Shown here piece after piece: positions 24,599 through 33,789 of a stretch of DNA of 52,668 nt (position 1 is its first letter; every line of letters begins with the position of its first letter). The DNA is from an uncultured Erysipelotrichaceae bacterium (lineage in GTDB: Bacteria; Bacillota_I; Bacilli_A; Erysipelotrichales; Erysipelotrichaceae): NCBI GenBank assembly GCA_944326175.1, contig CALVCY010000071.1, positions 1-52,668 of the forward strand, in the 5' to 3' direction. The notes below the pieces were generated by a model. That model made no database searches. It saw only the letters and a list, made by a program, of their open reading frames with translations, and was not told the DNA's origin. The position numbers and the translations under genes are program-made.

Positions 24599-26639
24599 AG
24601 TCGTGATCGCCAATGTTCCCTATGCTTTGAATCGACCCTATGATTACACCAGTGAGTTCCAGTTGGATTTTGGTATGTTGGTTTCGGTTTCCTTTGGTAA
24701 GACCATGACCTATGGGATCGTGATTTCCAGTACATCGATGGAAGAAAACACGGAAAATACTTTAAAACCGATCGATGGTTTGATCAATGCCTATTCTTTT
24801 TTAAGTGAGATCCAGTATCAGCTTGCGTTGACCATGGCTTACCAAGGGTTTTGTTCGTTAGGAAAGATCTTGGTACAAATGATCCCATCATTTTTAAGAG
24901 TGGAACAACCATATCGATCGTTATTGGTCCCTAAGATCAATATCGATCATACGATCCTAAATCAAACCAAACTCAATGTGGCACAAACAGAGATCATTGA
25001 ATGGTTGAACCATCATCATTGTGATGATTATCATCAACTCATTGACCATTATTCATCGAATCGGATCAATACATTGATCAAAAAAGGTGTGTTGGTCAAA
25101 TCCTATTCATTGCCACAAGTGGTCCAACCATCGTTTAAACATCCGGTTCAATCCAAGGATATTCCCCTAGATTCCAACTCAATCCTTTATAAGATGAATC
25201 TTTCGGATTTTATCCATGGACCGTTATTGGATTGGTTGTATCGATCCATTCAAACCAACGAATCGGTTGTGATTATTGTTCCATCATTATTATCTGCTCA
25301 ATTGATCCATCGTTGGCTTCAGTCACAGATCGATGTGGTGGATCTGTATGATCCGGGTTTGTCTGATCCGATCAAACGGAACAGTTATTATCGTTTTACT
25401 CATGGTCAAACCACGATCACGGTTGGAACCAAATCATTATTATTAGTCAAACCTGACGCATCCCGGATCATTATCCTGCAGGCCCATGATGGGGCATACC
25501 TGCAGGATAATGATCCCCGTATCCATGTGGATGAGGTGGTTCACACCATACGATCACTGCATCAAACCACTGTGATCTTGCAGACCTTGATCCCGCCTTT
25601 GTCGTTACAAGAAGATATAGATCAACATAAGATCCATGTGATCGAGAAAGTGAGGGATGTGGAAGTTGGATTCATCGATACGAAAAACCAATGTATCGAT
25701 CATGAATTCGCACCGTTTACACTGAATCTTTTGGATCAGATGGTTTCCACCAAAAAACATTTGGTGATCTCCACGAGTCGGAAAGGATGGTATTACCAGG
25801 TACAGTGCGGGCATTGCCATCAACTTCTGGTTTGTCCATCCTGTAATCATTTGTTGCACTCGACAGATCGGCCGAATGTTTATTACTGTGCAAATTGTGG
25901 TAAAACCATCCAACGTCAGCGTTGCAGCAAATGTCGTCATCAGCAATGGGTCTATCGTAAGCCGGGTGTACTTGCGTTGAAAGAACAGTTATCCAAACGT
26001 TATCCTGAATTCCCCATTTATGATTTGACCAATGATAGCCTGGATCCATTGCGTGTTATCGATCGATATGAACAATCCTCTTATGCAATATTGATCACGA
26101 CCCATCGTCTGCTTGGTCAAATCATTGTCCATGCTGACGGTTTGATCATGTTGCATGGAGACAGTGCACTTTCCTATCGACAATTTCGCAATGATGAATG
26201 GGCCATGGCACAAGTGATGGATGCGGTTTATAATGTGGTCTTACCACACGATGATCCTAATCGTATCATCCAGTTGGATCATCCAGCGCATCCGTTGAAT
26301 GAATATCTACAAAACCTGGATGTTCAGGGATATACCCGTTATGAATTATCGTATCGAAAGCAGATGGTCTTACCACCCTACAGTGCGATCGCTCTGATCA
26401 AAATAGCGATACGTTATGGTTTGAATGCATTGCAACAATGCATTCAAACCAAACCATTGGATGGTCATGTGATCGGCCCAAGTGAATCCCAAAGCGATCA
26501 AACGTATCGTTTGATCGTTCGAACCACTGATTTGACCAGTTTACAGGATTGGTTGAACCGTTGGTTCACTGAATTACCACAACGGATCAAAAGTGGCATC
26601 ACCATTTCCATCGATCCCAATACCATGCCCAATGATTAA
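24585..26639 (+). CDS. priA: PriA-like protein lacking all helicase motifs
   Basis: A 684-residue PriA homologue, replication-restart factor that recognises branched DNA. The N-terminal 3'-DNA-binding domain is normal (NVPYALNRPYDY, VSFGKTMTYGIV) and the zinc domain keeps eight cysteines (CGHC, CPSC, CANC, CSKC, about 406-450). The ATPase core is degraded: no Walker A P-loop; DEEH is replaced by QAHDG in IILQAHDGAYLQDNDPRIH; the SATPS motif is TLIPP; the GTQM and GRAGR motifs are gone. The fold is still aligned, so it probably binds DNA and partners but cannot unwind. Degenerate PriA is known from actinobacteria. It overlaps the AlkD gene by 14 bases. Confidence 0.85.
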   Translation: MYRNEVVIANVPYALNRPYDYTSEFQLDFGMLVSVSFGKTMTYGIVISSTSMEENTENTLKPIDGLINAYSFLSEIQYQLALTMAYQGFCSLGKILVQMIPSFLRVEQPYRSLLVPKINIDHTILNQTKLNVAQTEIIEWLNHHHCDDYHQLIDHYSSNRINTLIKKGVLVKSYSLPQVVQPSFKHPVQSKDIPLDSNSILYKMNLSDFIHGPLLDWLYRSIQTNESVVIIVPSLLSAQLIHRWLQSQIDVVDLYDPGLSDPIKRNSYYRFTHGQTTITVGTKSLLLVKPDASRIIILQAHDGAYLQDNDPRIHVDEVVHTIRSLHQTTVILQTLIPPLSLQEDIDQHKIHVIEKVRDVEVGFIDTKNQCIDHEFAPFTLNLLDQMVSTKKHLVISTSRKGWYYQVQCGHCHQLLVCPSCNHLLHSTDRPNVYYCANCGKTIQRQRCSKCRHQQWVYRKPGVLALKEQLSKRYPEFPIYDLTNDSLDPLRVIDRYEQSSYAILITTHRLLGQIIVHADGLIMLHGDSALSYRQFRNDEWAMAQVMDAVYNVVLPHDDPNRIIQLDHPAHPLNEYLQNLDVQGYTRYELSYRKQMVLPPYSAIALIKIAIRYGLNALQQCIQTKPLDGHVIGPSESQSDQTYRLIVRTTDLTSLQDWLNRWFTELPQRIKSGITISIDPNTMPND
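25465..25516. repeat. 18-bp perfect inverted repeat inside priA
   Basis: Left arm 25465-25482 (GGATCATTATCCTGCAGG), 16-base loop, right arm 25499-25516, no mismatch. It encodes the stretch where the DEEH box should be. Confidence 0.95.
26417..26451. repeat. 16-bp perfect hairpin inside priA
   Basis: TGGTTTGAATGCATTG (26417-26432), loop CAA, exact complement at 26436-26451. It begins and ends with the TGGT/ACCA arms of the iterated repeat. Confidence 0.95.
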
Positions 26640-26644
26640 ATCTT

Positions 26645-27862
26645 ATGAATATTCGTGAAACTGTTTATCAATTATTGATCAATGTATTGATCGATCATCA
26701 ATATGCCAATCTGGCGATGCGTAAAGCATTGAATACCTATGATGCTGCTACTCGGCATTTTGGTAGTGCCATGGTTTATGGCATATTGCGTCATTACGAT
26801 CTATGCGTGCATTGGTTCAAACCCTATTTACACAAACCTGCCCGTAAAAAAGAAGAGATCTTATTGGTGATGGGCGTTTATCAGCTCAAGTACATGGATG
26901 TCAAACCCTATGTGGCCATCGATGAAACCGTCAAGCTAGCCAAGCCGGCTTATCGAGGTTTCATCAATGCCACATTGCGCAACGTATCCAAATTACAAAC
27001 AATGCCGCCATTGCCGAGTGATCCCTTGGATCGGGCAATGATCGAAACCAGTTTACCCAAATGGTTATTGCAATTATGGTCTAGCCAGTATGGGAAAGAG
27101 AAAGCCATTGAACTTGCAAGCAATACCCTTAATGAAGCGAAAGTCTTTTTACGTTGGAATACATTGAAAATCGATCCATCATCTGTCCGTGATCCCTTGG
27201 TCAAACCACTCAATGATCTTTGTTTTACCTATGATGGCAATATCATGGACAGTGCGTATTATCATCTTGGCCAATGTGTGATCCAGGATAAAAACAGCAT
27301 GGCCATCGTCAATGCCATGGATCTAAAGCAGGATATGATCGTATTGGATGGGTGTGCTGCTCCAGGCAGCAAAACCAGTCAAATGGCCATGCTGATGCAG
27401 GATAGCGGTTCCATCACGGCGGTGGAATATCATCCGCATCGTGTGGAATTGTTAAAACAGACCCTGACTCGACTGGGTATTACCAATACCACTTGTGTGT
27501 GTGGTTCCCTGTTGGATCAACAGTATGCGGATCATACATTCGATCGGATCTTATTGGATGCACCCTGTTCAGGGTTAGGTGTGCTTTCCCGCAGGCCGGA
27601 AATGCGCTTTACATTGCAAAGTACTACACTGGATGAACTGCAACAATTGCAATCGGAAATGCTCGAGCATGTTGCACCCTGGTTGAAACCACAGGGCCGA
27701 TTGGTGTATTCCACTTGTACCCTCAATAAAAAGGAAAACGAGAAGCAGATCCGTTTCTTTCTTGATCGTCATCCAAACTATCATCTACTGGTCGAAACCA
27801 CCATATTCCCGGATCCAACCGATACCGATGCTTTTTACTACGCAGTTTTGACCACCGGATAA
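26645..27862 (+). CDS. rsmB: RsmB, 16S rRNA m5C methyltransferase
   Basis: A 405-residue enzyme methylating a cytosine of 16S rRNA (C967 in E. coli). An N-terminal NusB-like helical domain (about 1-130) precedes the SAM-dependent methyltransferase domain with the binding loop GCAAPGSKTSQMA and the catalytic cysteines in DAPCSGLG and YSTCTL. It lies five bases after priA. In Bacillus, def and fmt stand between these two genes; they are missing here. Confidence 0.94.
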   Translation: MNIRETVYQLLINVLIDHQYANLAMRKALNTYDAATRHFGSAMVYGILRHYDLCVHWFKPYLHKPARKKEEILLVMGVYQLKYMDVKPYVAIDETVKLAKPAYRGFINATLRNVSKLQTMPPLPSDPLDRAMIETSLPKWLLQLWSSQYGKEKAIELASNTLNEAKVFLRWNTLKIDPSSVRDPLVKPLNDLCFTYDGNIMDSAYYHLGQCVIQDKNSMAIVNAMDLKQDMIVLDGCAAPGSKTSQMAMLMQDSGSITAVEYHPHRVELLKQTLTRLGITNTTCVCGSLLDQQYADHTFDRILLDAPCSGLGVLSRRPEMRFTLQSTTLDELQQLQSEMLEHVAPWLKPQGRLVYSTCTLNKKENEKQIRFFLDRHPNYHLLVETTIFPDPTDTDAFYYAVLTTG

Positions 27863-27887
27863 CTTTTAAAAACCACCGTGGACATAA

Positions 27888-27893
27888 TATAAT
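27888..27893 (+). promoter_or_regulatory. -10 of the rlmN operon, leaderless
   Basis: Consensus TATAAT ends six bases before the ATG at 27900, with no Shine-Dalgarno. Confidence 0.6.
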
Positions 27894-27899
27894 GAATCT

Positions 27900-28943
27900 A
27901 TGTCAAAAAAGAGTATCTATGATCTAACCCACCAAGCAATGAAAGATCAATTCAATGCCTGGGGGTTTTCGTCATTCAAAGCCGATCAGTTATTTAATTG
28001 GCTATATCGTAAAAAAATCACAGACTTCGATTTGATGTCGGATATGTCGAAAGCCCAAAAATCCCTATTAAACGACAACTATGGTACGACCACCTTACAA
28101 CTGGTCGAACGACAGCAAAGTAAGGATGGAACCGTCAAATACCTATTCGCTTTTGATGATGCCAAAGTCGAATGCGTGCGTATGCATTATCACTTCGGTT
28201 ATTCTGTCTGTATTTCCAGTCAAGTCGGCTGCAATATGGGTTGTCAATTTTGTGCATCCGGCTTATTGAAAAAGCAACGAAATCTGAGCGCCGGTGAAAT
28301 GGTCCAGCAGGTTTTATATGTGGCCAAAGAACTGGAACCCTTTGACGAACGGGTGAAAAACATCGTTATCATGGGCACCGGTGAACCTTTTGACAACTAC
28401 GATAACGTGATGGATTTCTGTGCTATCGTCAACCACCCCAAAGGATTGGAAATCGGCGCCCGTCATATCACCATATCCACCTGTGGAATCGTTCCTAAGA
28501 TCCGTCAGTTTGCCGATGAACAACATCAATACAATCTGGCCATCTCTTTGCATGCACCCACCAATGCCTTACGCGATACCCTGATGCCGATCAATCATGC
28601 CTATCCATTGGAGGATTTGATGGATGCATTGGGATATTATGCATCTAAAAACAATCGCAAGATCACCTTTGAATATATCCTGTTGCGTCACGTCAATGAC
28701 ACCGATGAACATGCCATCGCTTTAGCAAAATTGGTCAAAGGTTTATGTGCCTACGTGAATCTGATCCCTTATAACGCTGTTGATGAAAACGGATTCAAAG
28801 GTGTGGATATGGGTGTCGCTTTACGGTTTTATGATGTGTTGATGAAGCATGGAGTCAAAGCTACATTGCGTGCACGTCACGGGGATGATATCGATGCGGC
28901 ATGCGGCCAACTTCGAGCGAAGAACGAAGGGGTGTTGCGATGA
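27900..28943 (+). CDS. rlmN: RlmN, radical SAM rRNA/tRNA A2 methyltransferase
   Basis: A 347-residue radical SAM enzyme methylating C2 of adenosine in 23S rRNA (A2503) and some tRNAs. The 4Fe-4S motif is CNMGCQFC, followed by GTGEPFDNYDNV; the methyl-carrying cysteine is expected near the C terminus (DAACGQLRA). It has its own promoter and overlaps prpC by four bases. Confidence 0.95.
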   Translation: MSKKSIYDLTHQAMKDQFNAWGFSSFKADQLFNWLYRKKITDFDLMSDMSKAQKSLLNDNYGTTTLQLVERQQSKDGTVKYLFAFDDAKVECVRMHYHFGYSVCISSQVGCNMGCQFCASGLLKKQRNLSAGEMVQQVLYVAKELEPFDERVKNIVIMGTGEPFDNYDNVMDFCAIVNHPKGLEIGARHITISTCGIVPKIRQFADEQHQYNLAISLHAPTNALRDTLMPINHAYPLEDLMDALGYYASKNNRKITFEYILLRHVNDTDEHAIALAKLVKGLCAYVNLIPYNAVDENGFKGVDMGVALRFYDVLMKHGVKATLRARHGDDIDAACGQLRAKNEGVLR

Positions 28944-29701
28944 AGTGTTACGGTGTCACGGACAAGGGGCTTGTCCGTAAAGCCAATCAAGATTCCTATA
29001 TCATCGCTGCCAATGCATATGGCGATGTATTGGCCATCGTGGCCGATGGCATCGGTGGAGGCAAAGCCGGGGACGTGGCCAGTACGATGGCCACTGATTA
29101 TATTGGAGATGCATTCAGCAAATCCCCGAAATTCGATGATTTGGCCAGCGCCATGACATTTGTACGTTACCATGTCTCCCGTGCCAATTTCCAGATTTAT
29201 AACAAAGCCCAAAAATATGCCATTTATAAAGGGATGGGGACCACATTGACCGGTGTATTCATCGGTAGTGTGGGCACATTCGTCCTTAATATCGGGGATT
29301 CCCGTGTTTATGGTCTCTATGAAGATGATACCTTCGGTTGTTTGACCAATGATCATACATGGGTGATGGATATGGTACGAGCCGGTCAATTGACTTTACA
29401 GCAGGCTGCGAATCATCCGCGCAAGAATGTGATCACCAATGCGCTTGGGGTGTGGAGCAATGTGCGCATGGACATGGAAGCGATCAACGATCCCATATCC
29501 ACATTTCTGATTTGTTCCGACGGCTTATACGGCTATGTGCCACAAACGGCCATCGAAGACGTCCTTAAAGGCGATCAAGAATCCACTCAATTCAAATTGC
29601 GCCGTCTTTTGGCACTGGCCTTAAAAGCCGGCGGTTACGATAATGTGACGATCATATTGATCGAAAAAGAGAAAGGAGCATCCAATGGTAGCCAACAGTG
29701 A
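28940..29701 (+). CDS. prpC: PrpC/Stp PP2C protein phosphatase
   Basis: A 253-residue PPM-type Ser/Thr phosphatase that reverses PrkC phosphorylation. Metal-binding motifs: VRKANQDSY, VADGIGG, NIGDSRVY, CSDGLYGYV and GGYDNVTII. The start at 28940 overlaps rlmN (ATGA). The end overlaps prkC by 17 bases. A 9-bp hairpin (28958-28966 with 28970-28978) lies near the 5' end, over conserved residues. Confidence 0.94.
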   Translation: MKCYGVTDKGLVRKANQDSYIIAANAYGDVLAIVADGIGGGKAGDVASTMATDYIGDAFSKSPKFDDLASAMTFVRYHVSRANFQIYNKAQKYAIYKGMGTTLTGVFIGSVGTFVLNIGDSRVYGLYEDDTFGCLTNDHTWVMDMVRAGQLTLQQAANHPRKNVITNALGVWSNVRMDMEAINDPISTFLICSDGLYGYVPQTAIEDVLKGDQESTQFKLRRLLALALKAGGYDNVTIILIEKEKGASNGSQQ

Positions 29702-31400
29702 AATGATAGCCAATCGGTATGAAGTGATCAAATCCATCGGACAAGGCGGTATGGCGGATGTCGTGCTGGCATTGGATACCGTATTGAATCGCCAAGTCGC
29801 CATCAAATTGATGCGTGGAGATCTTCAAAATGATCCAGTCAATGTTTTACGGTTTGAACGGGAAGCAAAAGCCGTCGCGGATCTGTCACATCCCAATATC
29901 GTGGAAATCTACGATATCGGTACATACAACAAACACCCGTATATGGTCATGGAATATGTCAAGGGCCATACGTTGAAGGAATTATTGCGTCTTCGTGGCG
30001 CTTTGGATGTTTCGGAAACCGTGGATATCGCCAAACAGATGGCCTTGGCCATTGCGGCCGCACATGCCAAGGGGATCATCCATCGGGATATCAAAAGTCA
30101 AAATATCATCATCAAAGATGACGGGACCGTCAAAGTCATGGATTTTGGGATCGCTTTGACCAAAGACAGTCTGCAATTGACCCAAACCGATTCTGTGATG
30201 GGATCGGTCCATTATCTGGCACCGGAATTAGCCAAAGGGGAAGCGGCGAGTGCACAAAGCGATATTTATGCGATGGGCATCGTCATTTATGAAATGCTAG
30301 TGGGAGATGTGCCATTTAAAGACGATACACCCGTGCATATTTGTCTCAAACATATCAAAGAGCCGATGCCACGGGTGCGTGATTTCAATCCAGATATCCC
30401 GCAAGCGCTGGAAAATATCGTGCTGTTGGCAACGGCGAAAAACAAGCATCAACGATACTCGGATTGCAAGCAGATGTATGATGCGCTTTGTAAATGTCAA
30501 TCGGTGAAAGAACCACCGGTCAAATTTGCGCGGTTGACCAATGAAAATGATGAGCAGCTGTTACGTGATTTGGGGGATAAGCAATTCAAGGGCAGCTTTG
30601 ATACCTCACGTAATCGCAAGATCCCCAAAAAGGCTAAAAGGCGAAAAAAGAAATTATATGGTTGGATCATCGGATGTATTGGTTTAGTGGGAATCATTTG
30701 TGGAATCGCTTGGTTTGTGGGAAGTGGCCTGGTTGAACCAGAACCCCAAATGGCCACGGTTCCACATGTGGAAGGCATGAACGTGTCGGAAGCACGGACC
30801 CTGTTGGAACAACAACAATTGGTTTTGGATAATGCGGACATTACGTATCAATTGACCGATGATGTAGCCAAGGGAAATATTATTTCCATCACCCCAGCTG
30901 CCGATACGATCTTGGATCCGGGAAGTCATGTGCAGGTGGTGGTCAGTAGCGGCATCGGTGTCACCATGCCCGACTTTACTGGATCAAGCATCACCAGTGT
31001 GGATGAATGGGCCAGCCAATATCCCCATTTGTTTGTTTCATATGTGCAAGAAGAAAATGATAGTGTGGAACCGGGCAGTGTGATCCGACAGGAATTGATC
31101 GATCCGGGAACCCAATTTGACCCAGATACTGACAATGAATTGGTGATCTATTATCGGGCGTCCCTTTCCATTGTTGTTCCCAATCTGATCAATTGGAGTT
31201 TAGGAGATGCAGAGAATCATCTGAAAGAGATGGGTCTGACCACGGTGAACCAACCATTGGATCCTGCCACCTATTCCGCCGATGGCGGAGAAGAAGGCGG
31301 CCCGATCCCATGGGTGGTGGTGGCCATGGATCCTTCTGCTGGTGAAACATATACGCAAAGTGCAGGCAACCATATCACCCTGTACTACTATCCAGAGTAA
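29685..31400 (+). CDS. prkC: PrkC-like Ser/Thr kinase with PASTA domains
   Basis: A 571-residue membrane kinase sensing cell-wall fragments. The kinase domain (about 11-270) has GQGGMADVVLA, VAIKLM, HRDIKSQNI and DFGIA. A basic juxtamembrane stretch (RKIPKKAKRRKKK) precedes one membrane helix (about 325-346). Three PASTA repeats follow outside (about 352-420, 421-490, 491-570). It forms a pair with prpC; in Bacillus rsgA would follow, but here rpe comes directly. Confidence 0.94.
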   Translation: MVANSEMIANRYEVIKSIGQGGMADVVLALDTVLNRQVAIKLMRGDLQNDPVNVLRFEREAKAVADLSHPNIVEIYDIGTYNKHPYMVMEYVKGHTLKELLRLRGALDVSETVDIAKQMALAIAAAHAKGIIHRDIKSQNIIIKDDGTVKVMDFGIALTKDSLQLTQTDSVMGSVHYLAPELAKGEAASAQSDIYAMGIVIYEMLVGDVPFKDDTPVHICLKHIKEPMPRVRDFNPDIPQALENIVLLATAKNKHQRYSDCKQMYDALCKCQSVKEPPVKFARLTNENDEQLLRDLGDKQFKGSFDTSRNRKIPKKAKRRKKKLYGWIIGCIGLVGIICGIAWFVGSGLVEPEPQMATVPHVEGMNVSEARTLLEQQQLVLDNADITYQLTDDVAKGNIISITPAADTILDPGSHVQVVVSSGIGVTMPDFTGSSITSVDEWASQYPHLFVSYVQEENDSVEPGSVIRQELIDPGTQFDPDTDNELVIYYRASLSIVVPNLINWSLGDAENHLKEMGLTTVNQPLDPATYSADGGEEGGPIPWVVVAMDPSAGETYTQSAGNHITLYYYPE

Positions 31401-31411
31401 AGGAGATCCGC

Positions 31412-32071
31412 ATGAAGTTATTGCCCAGTGTTTTATCCATGGATTACAGTGAGATGAACCAACAATTGGATATATTGGAAAGTTGTGGGATCACGATGCT
31501 TCATTTTGATGTGATGGATGGTCATTTCGTTCCCAATCTCACGTTTGGTCCCGATCTTTTGAAAGGGTTTCGCAAACGGTTCAACGGAGAGTTGGATGTG
31601 CATTTGATGGTGGATGATCCCATGATGTTTATTGAACCGTTTGCCAATGCAGGAGCAGATTGGATCAGTTTTCATTTAGAAAGTTACCAGTTTAGTCAAC
31701 AAAAGATCATTCGATGCATTGATATGATCCATCAGCGTGGTTTAAAAGCGGGGATCGTGATCCGGCCCACCACTGTGGTGGATGCTTTGTTCAAGTATTT
31801 GGATCGGGTGGAAATGGTCTTGTTGATGAGTGTACAGCCAGGTTTTGGAGGACAGGCATTCATGCCGCAGACATTTGAGCGGATGGATGAGTTGAAATCG
31901 TATATGGTCCAACATGATTTGAAAGTGGAAGTTGAAGTGGATGGAGGGATCAATGCTTCGTTGGTCCAACCATTGATGGAACATGGTATGACCATGGCTG
32001 TTGCTGGATCTTCTGTTTTTAAAGGAGATATCGCTGCCAATGTAGCGGCACTGATGCATGGACAACACTAA
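31412..32071 (+). CDS. rpe: Ribulose-phosphate 3-epimerase
   Basis: A 219-residue TIM-barrel enzyme interconverting ribulose 5-phosphate and xylulose 5-phosphate in the pentose phosphate pathway. Family motifs are LPSVLSMDY, HFDVMDGHFVPN, HLMVDDP, SVQPGFGGQ and VDGGI. AAGGAGA precedes the start. Its end overlaps thiN by 14 bases. Confidence 0.95.
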   Translation: MKLLPSVLSMDYSEMNQQLDILESCGITMLHFDVMDGHFVPNLTFGPDLLKGFRKRFNGELDVHLMVDDPMMFIEPFANAGADWISFHLESYQFSQQKIIRCIDMIHQRGLKAGIVIRPTTVVDALFKYLDRVEMVLLMSVQPGFGGQAFMPQTFERMDELKSYMVQHDLKVEVEVDGGINASLVQPLMEHGMTMAVAGSSVFKGDIAANVAALMHGQH

Positions 32072-32714
32072 ATTGACATTGGTCACACCATTGGCCAATC
32101 GGTCAATAGTAAGAACCATCACCAATGATATCTTGGCTGTGGATGCCGGGGTATTGCTTGTATTGGATCATCCTTACTTGATCGGAGCCATTGGTGATTT
32201 TGACAGTATGGAAGATCATGAATATTCCATGGTTCGATCCCACCATATCCCCATGGTCAAATTGAATGTCAAAAAGGATATCACGGATCTGGATGCTGCA
32301 TTATCCTATGGTTTCGACCAGGGTTATCAAAAAATCGATGTCTATGGTGCCATCGGTAAACGGATCGATCATTCCTATGCCAATATCTTATTGCTGAGCA
32401 AATATGGTGATCAAGTACGCTACCTGATGGATAACGGAGATATGCGAGTGGTCCAACATGATGTGGTTTTACCACGGGATGGCTATGAGCGGTTTTCCTT
32501 GTTTGCGATGCAACCCAGTTGCATCAGCATTACGGATGCATTGTATCCCTTGGACCATTATCTCTTGCGATCCGACGATCCTTTATGCATCTCCAATCAA
32601 TGGATCGATCAAAATCCTGCCACAATCCATATCCATTACGGTAAACTATTAGTGATCCGTATCAATGAAAATCCATTGATCAACTACGATTTCGATAAAG
32701 AAGAAGAGGGCTGA
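32058..32714 (+). CDS. thiN: Thiamine pyrophosphokinase
   Basis: A 218-residue ThiN making thiamine diphosphate from thiamine and ATP. Visible motifs are IGDFDSMEDHE, KKDITDLDAALSYGFDQG, YGAIGKRIDHSYANILLL and a C-terminal thiamine-binding half. It sits after rpe as in Bacillus. The stop and the next start share a base (TGATG). Confidence 0.9.
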   Translation: MDNTKLTLVTPLANRSIVRTITNDILAVDAGVLLVLDHPYLIGAIGDFDSMEDHEYSMVRSHHIPMVKLNVKKDITDLDAALSYGFDQGYQKIDVYGAIGKRIDHSYANILLLSKYGDQVRYLMDNGDMRVVQHDVVLPRDGYERFSLFAMQPSCISITDALYPLDHYLLRSDDPLCISNQWIDQNPATIHIHYGKLLVIRINENPLINYDFDKEEEG

Positions 32715-33730
32715 TGAATATGAAATGCAAACAATGTGGGCGTGTATTTGAAAAAGCAGATAACATCTGTCCAAACTGTGAGACGGATAATTCCGATAGT
32801 GGGAGTGTGGAAGAACCATTGAGCGATCCGCTTTCTGGATCTTCAGTTGAACCAAGTGCCACGGATCCAATTGTTGAAAATGATATCGACAATGAAAAAA
32901 ACAAAAATCAACAATCCGATGGATCGAACCAATCCCCCACGCCGGATCATGAAATGATCGGTGCCCAAGTGGCGGATCAAATTAAGGAAAATGCTGAAAA
33001 AGCGCTCTCTCAAGCCGGTGCGGTCATGGCCGATGGTGGGTCCAAAGTTTTGCACAGTATGAAAAAAGGTGGCGTATCCTTTATTCAGTTGATTAAATCT
33101 CCGACAGTGGAACAACACATCGATTTGGTGAGCTGTTTATGGTTGGTCTTATTGGAATGGGTGATGATGACCTTGTTCTTTGCGTTGATCGGTACCACCC
33201 TGATCAAGACATTGCTGACACTGAATCAATTTATTACCATGTCCAGCTTTGGTGTGTATGCCATTGATCTGAAAATGGCTTGGTATGTACCGATCATTTG
33301 TGGACTCATTTTATTGATCGCTCATTATGTGGTCTTCCAGTTGGCACTGTTTATCGGCAAACGTAAATTTTCATTGACCACCGTGATTGCCCACAGCTTG
33401 GTCCCATCATTGGCACTGGGGTTATGTGGTGTGTTGACACTGATATTCTCGGTGTTTAAACTGACCTCGATCTGGGTATTGATCCCGTTGGTATTATTAT
33501 GGTTAAGCAGTACGATGATCGTGGTCGTGGATGATTTGAAAATCAACCATTATTATATTCGGATCATGGTGATGACCATTATCGGTTGTGTTTTGATCGC
33601 AACCTTATTGTATGCATTCTATGCCGTGATGGATGGTATCCATCTCAATATCAGCAACTTGACTACACCCGGAAGTATCAATTATGGTTCCGTGGTGGAT
33701 GTTTTAGATGGTTTTTTGGAACAGTTTTGA
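32714..33730 (+). CDS. Zinc-ribbon membrane protein, unknown
   Basis: A 338-residue protein. Residues 3-24 form a zinc ribbon (CKQCGRVF...CPNC). A long polar, Ser/Pro/Asp-rich linker to about residue 125 follows, then five hydrophobic helices (about 138-165, 193-215, 225-250, 257-278, 287-310). The layout resembles zinc-ribbon proteins of the DUF/YIP1-like group. Function is unknown; position between thiN and rpmB suggests co-expression only. Confidence 0.75.
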   Translation: MNMKCKQCGRVFEKADNICPNCETDNSDSGSVEEPLSDPLSGSSVEPSATDPIVENDIDNEKNKNQQSDGSNQSPTPDHEMIGAQVADQIKENAEKALSQAGAVMADGGSKVLHSMKKGGVSFIQLIKSPTVEQHIDLVSCLWLVLLEWVMMTLFFALIGTTLIKTLLTLNQFITMSSFGVYAIDLKMAWYVPIICGLILLIAHYVVFQLALFIGKRKFSLTTVIAHSLVPSLALGLCGVLTLIFSVFKLTSIWVLIPLVLLWLSSTMIVVVDDLKINHYYIRIMVMTIIGCVLIATLLYAFYAVMDGIHLNISNLTTPGSINYGSVVDVLDGFLEQF

Positions 33731-33745
33731 TATGGTAAGACCATA

Positions 33746-33777
33746 AAAAACGCATCGGTTTGATCCGATGCGTTTTT
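33746..33777. terminator. Bidirectional terminator
   Basis: 13-bp arms AAAAACGCATCGG (33746-33758) and CCGATGCGTTTTT (33765-33777) between converging genes. Confidence 0.9.
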
Positions 33778-33789
33778 GATTTATGATGC

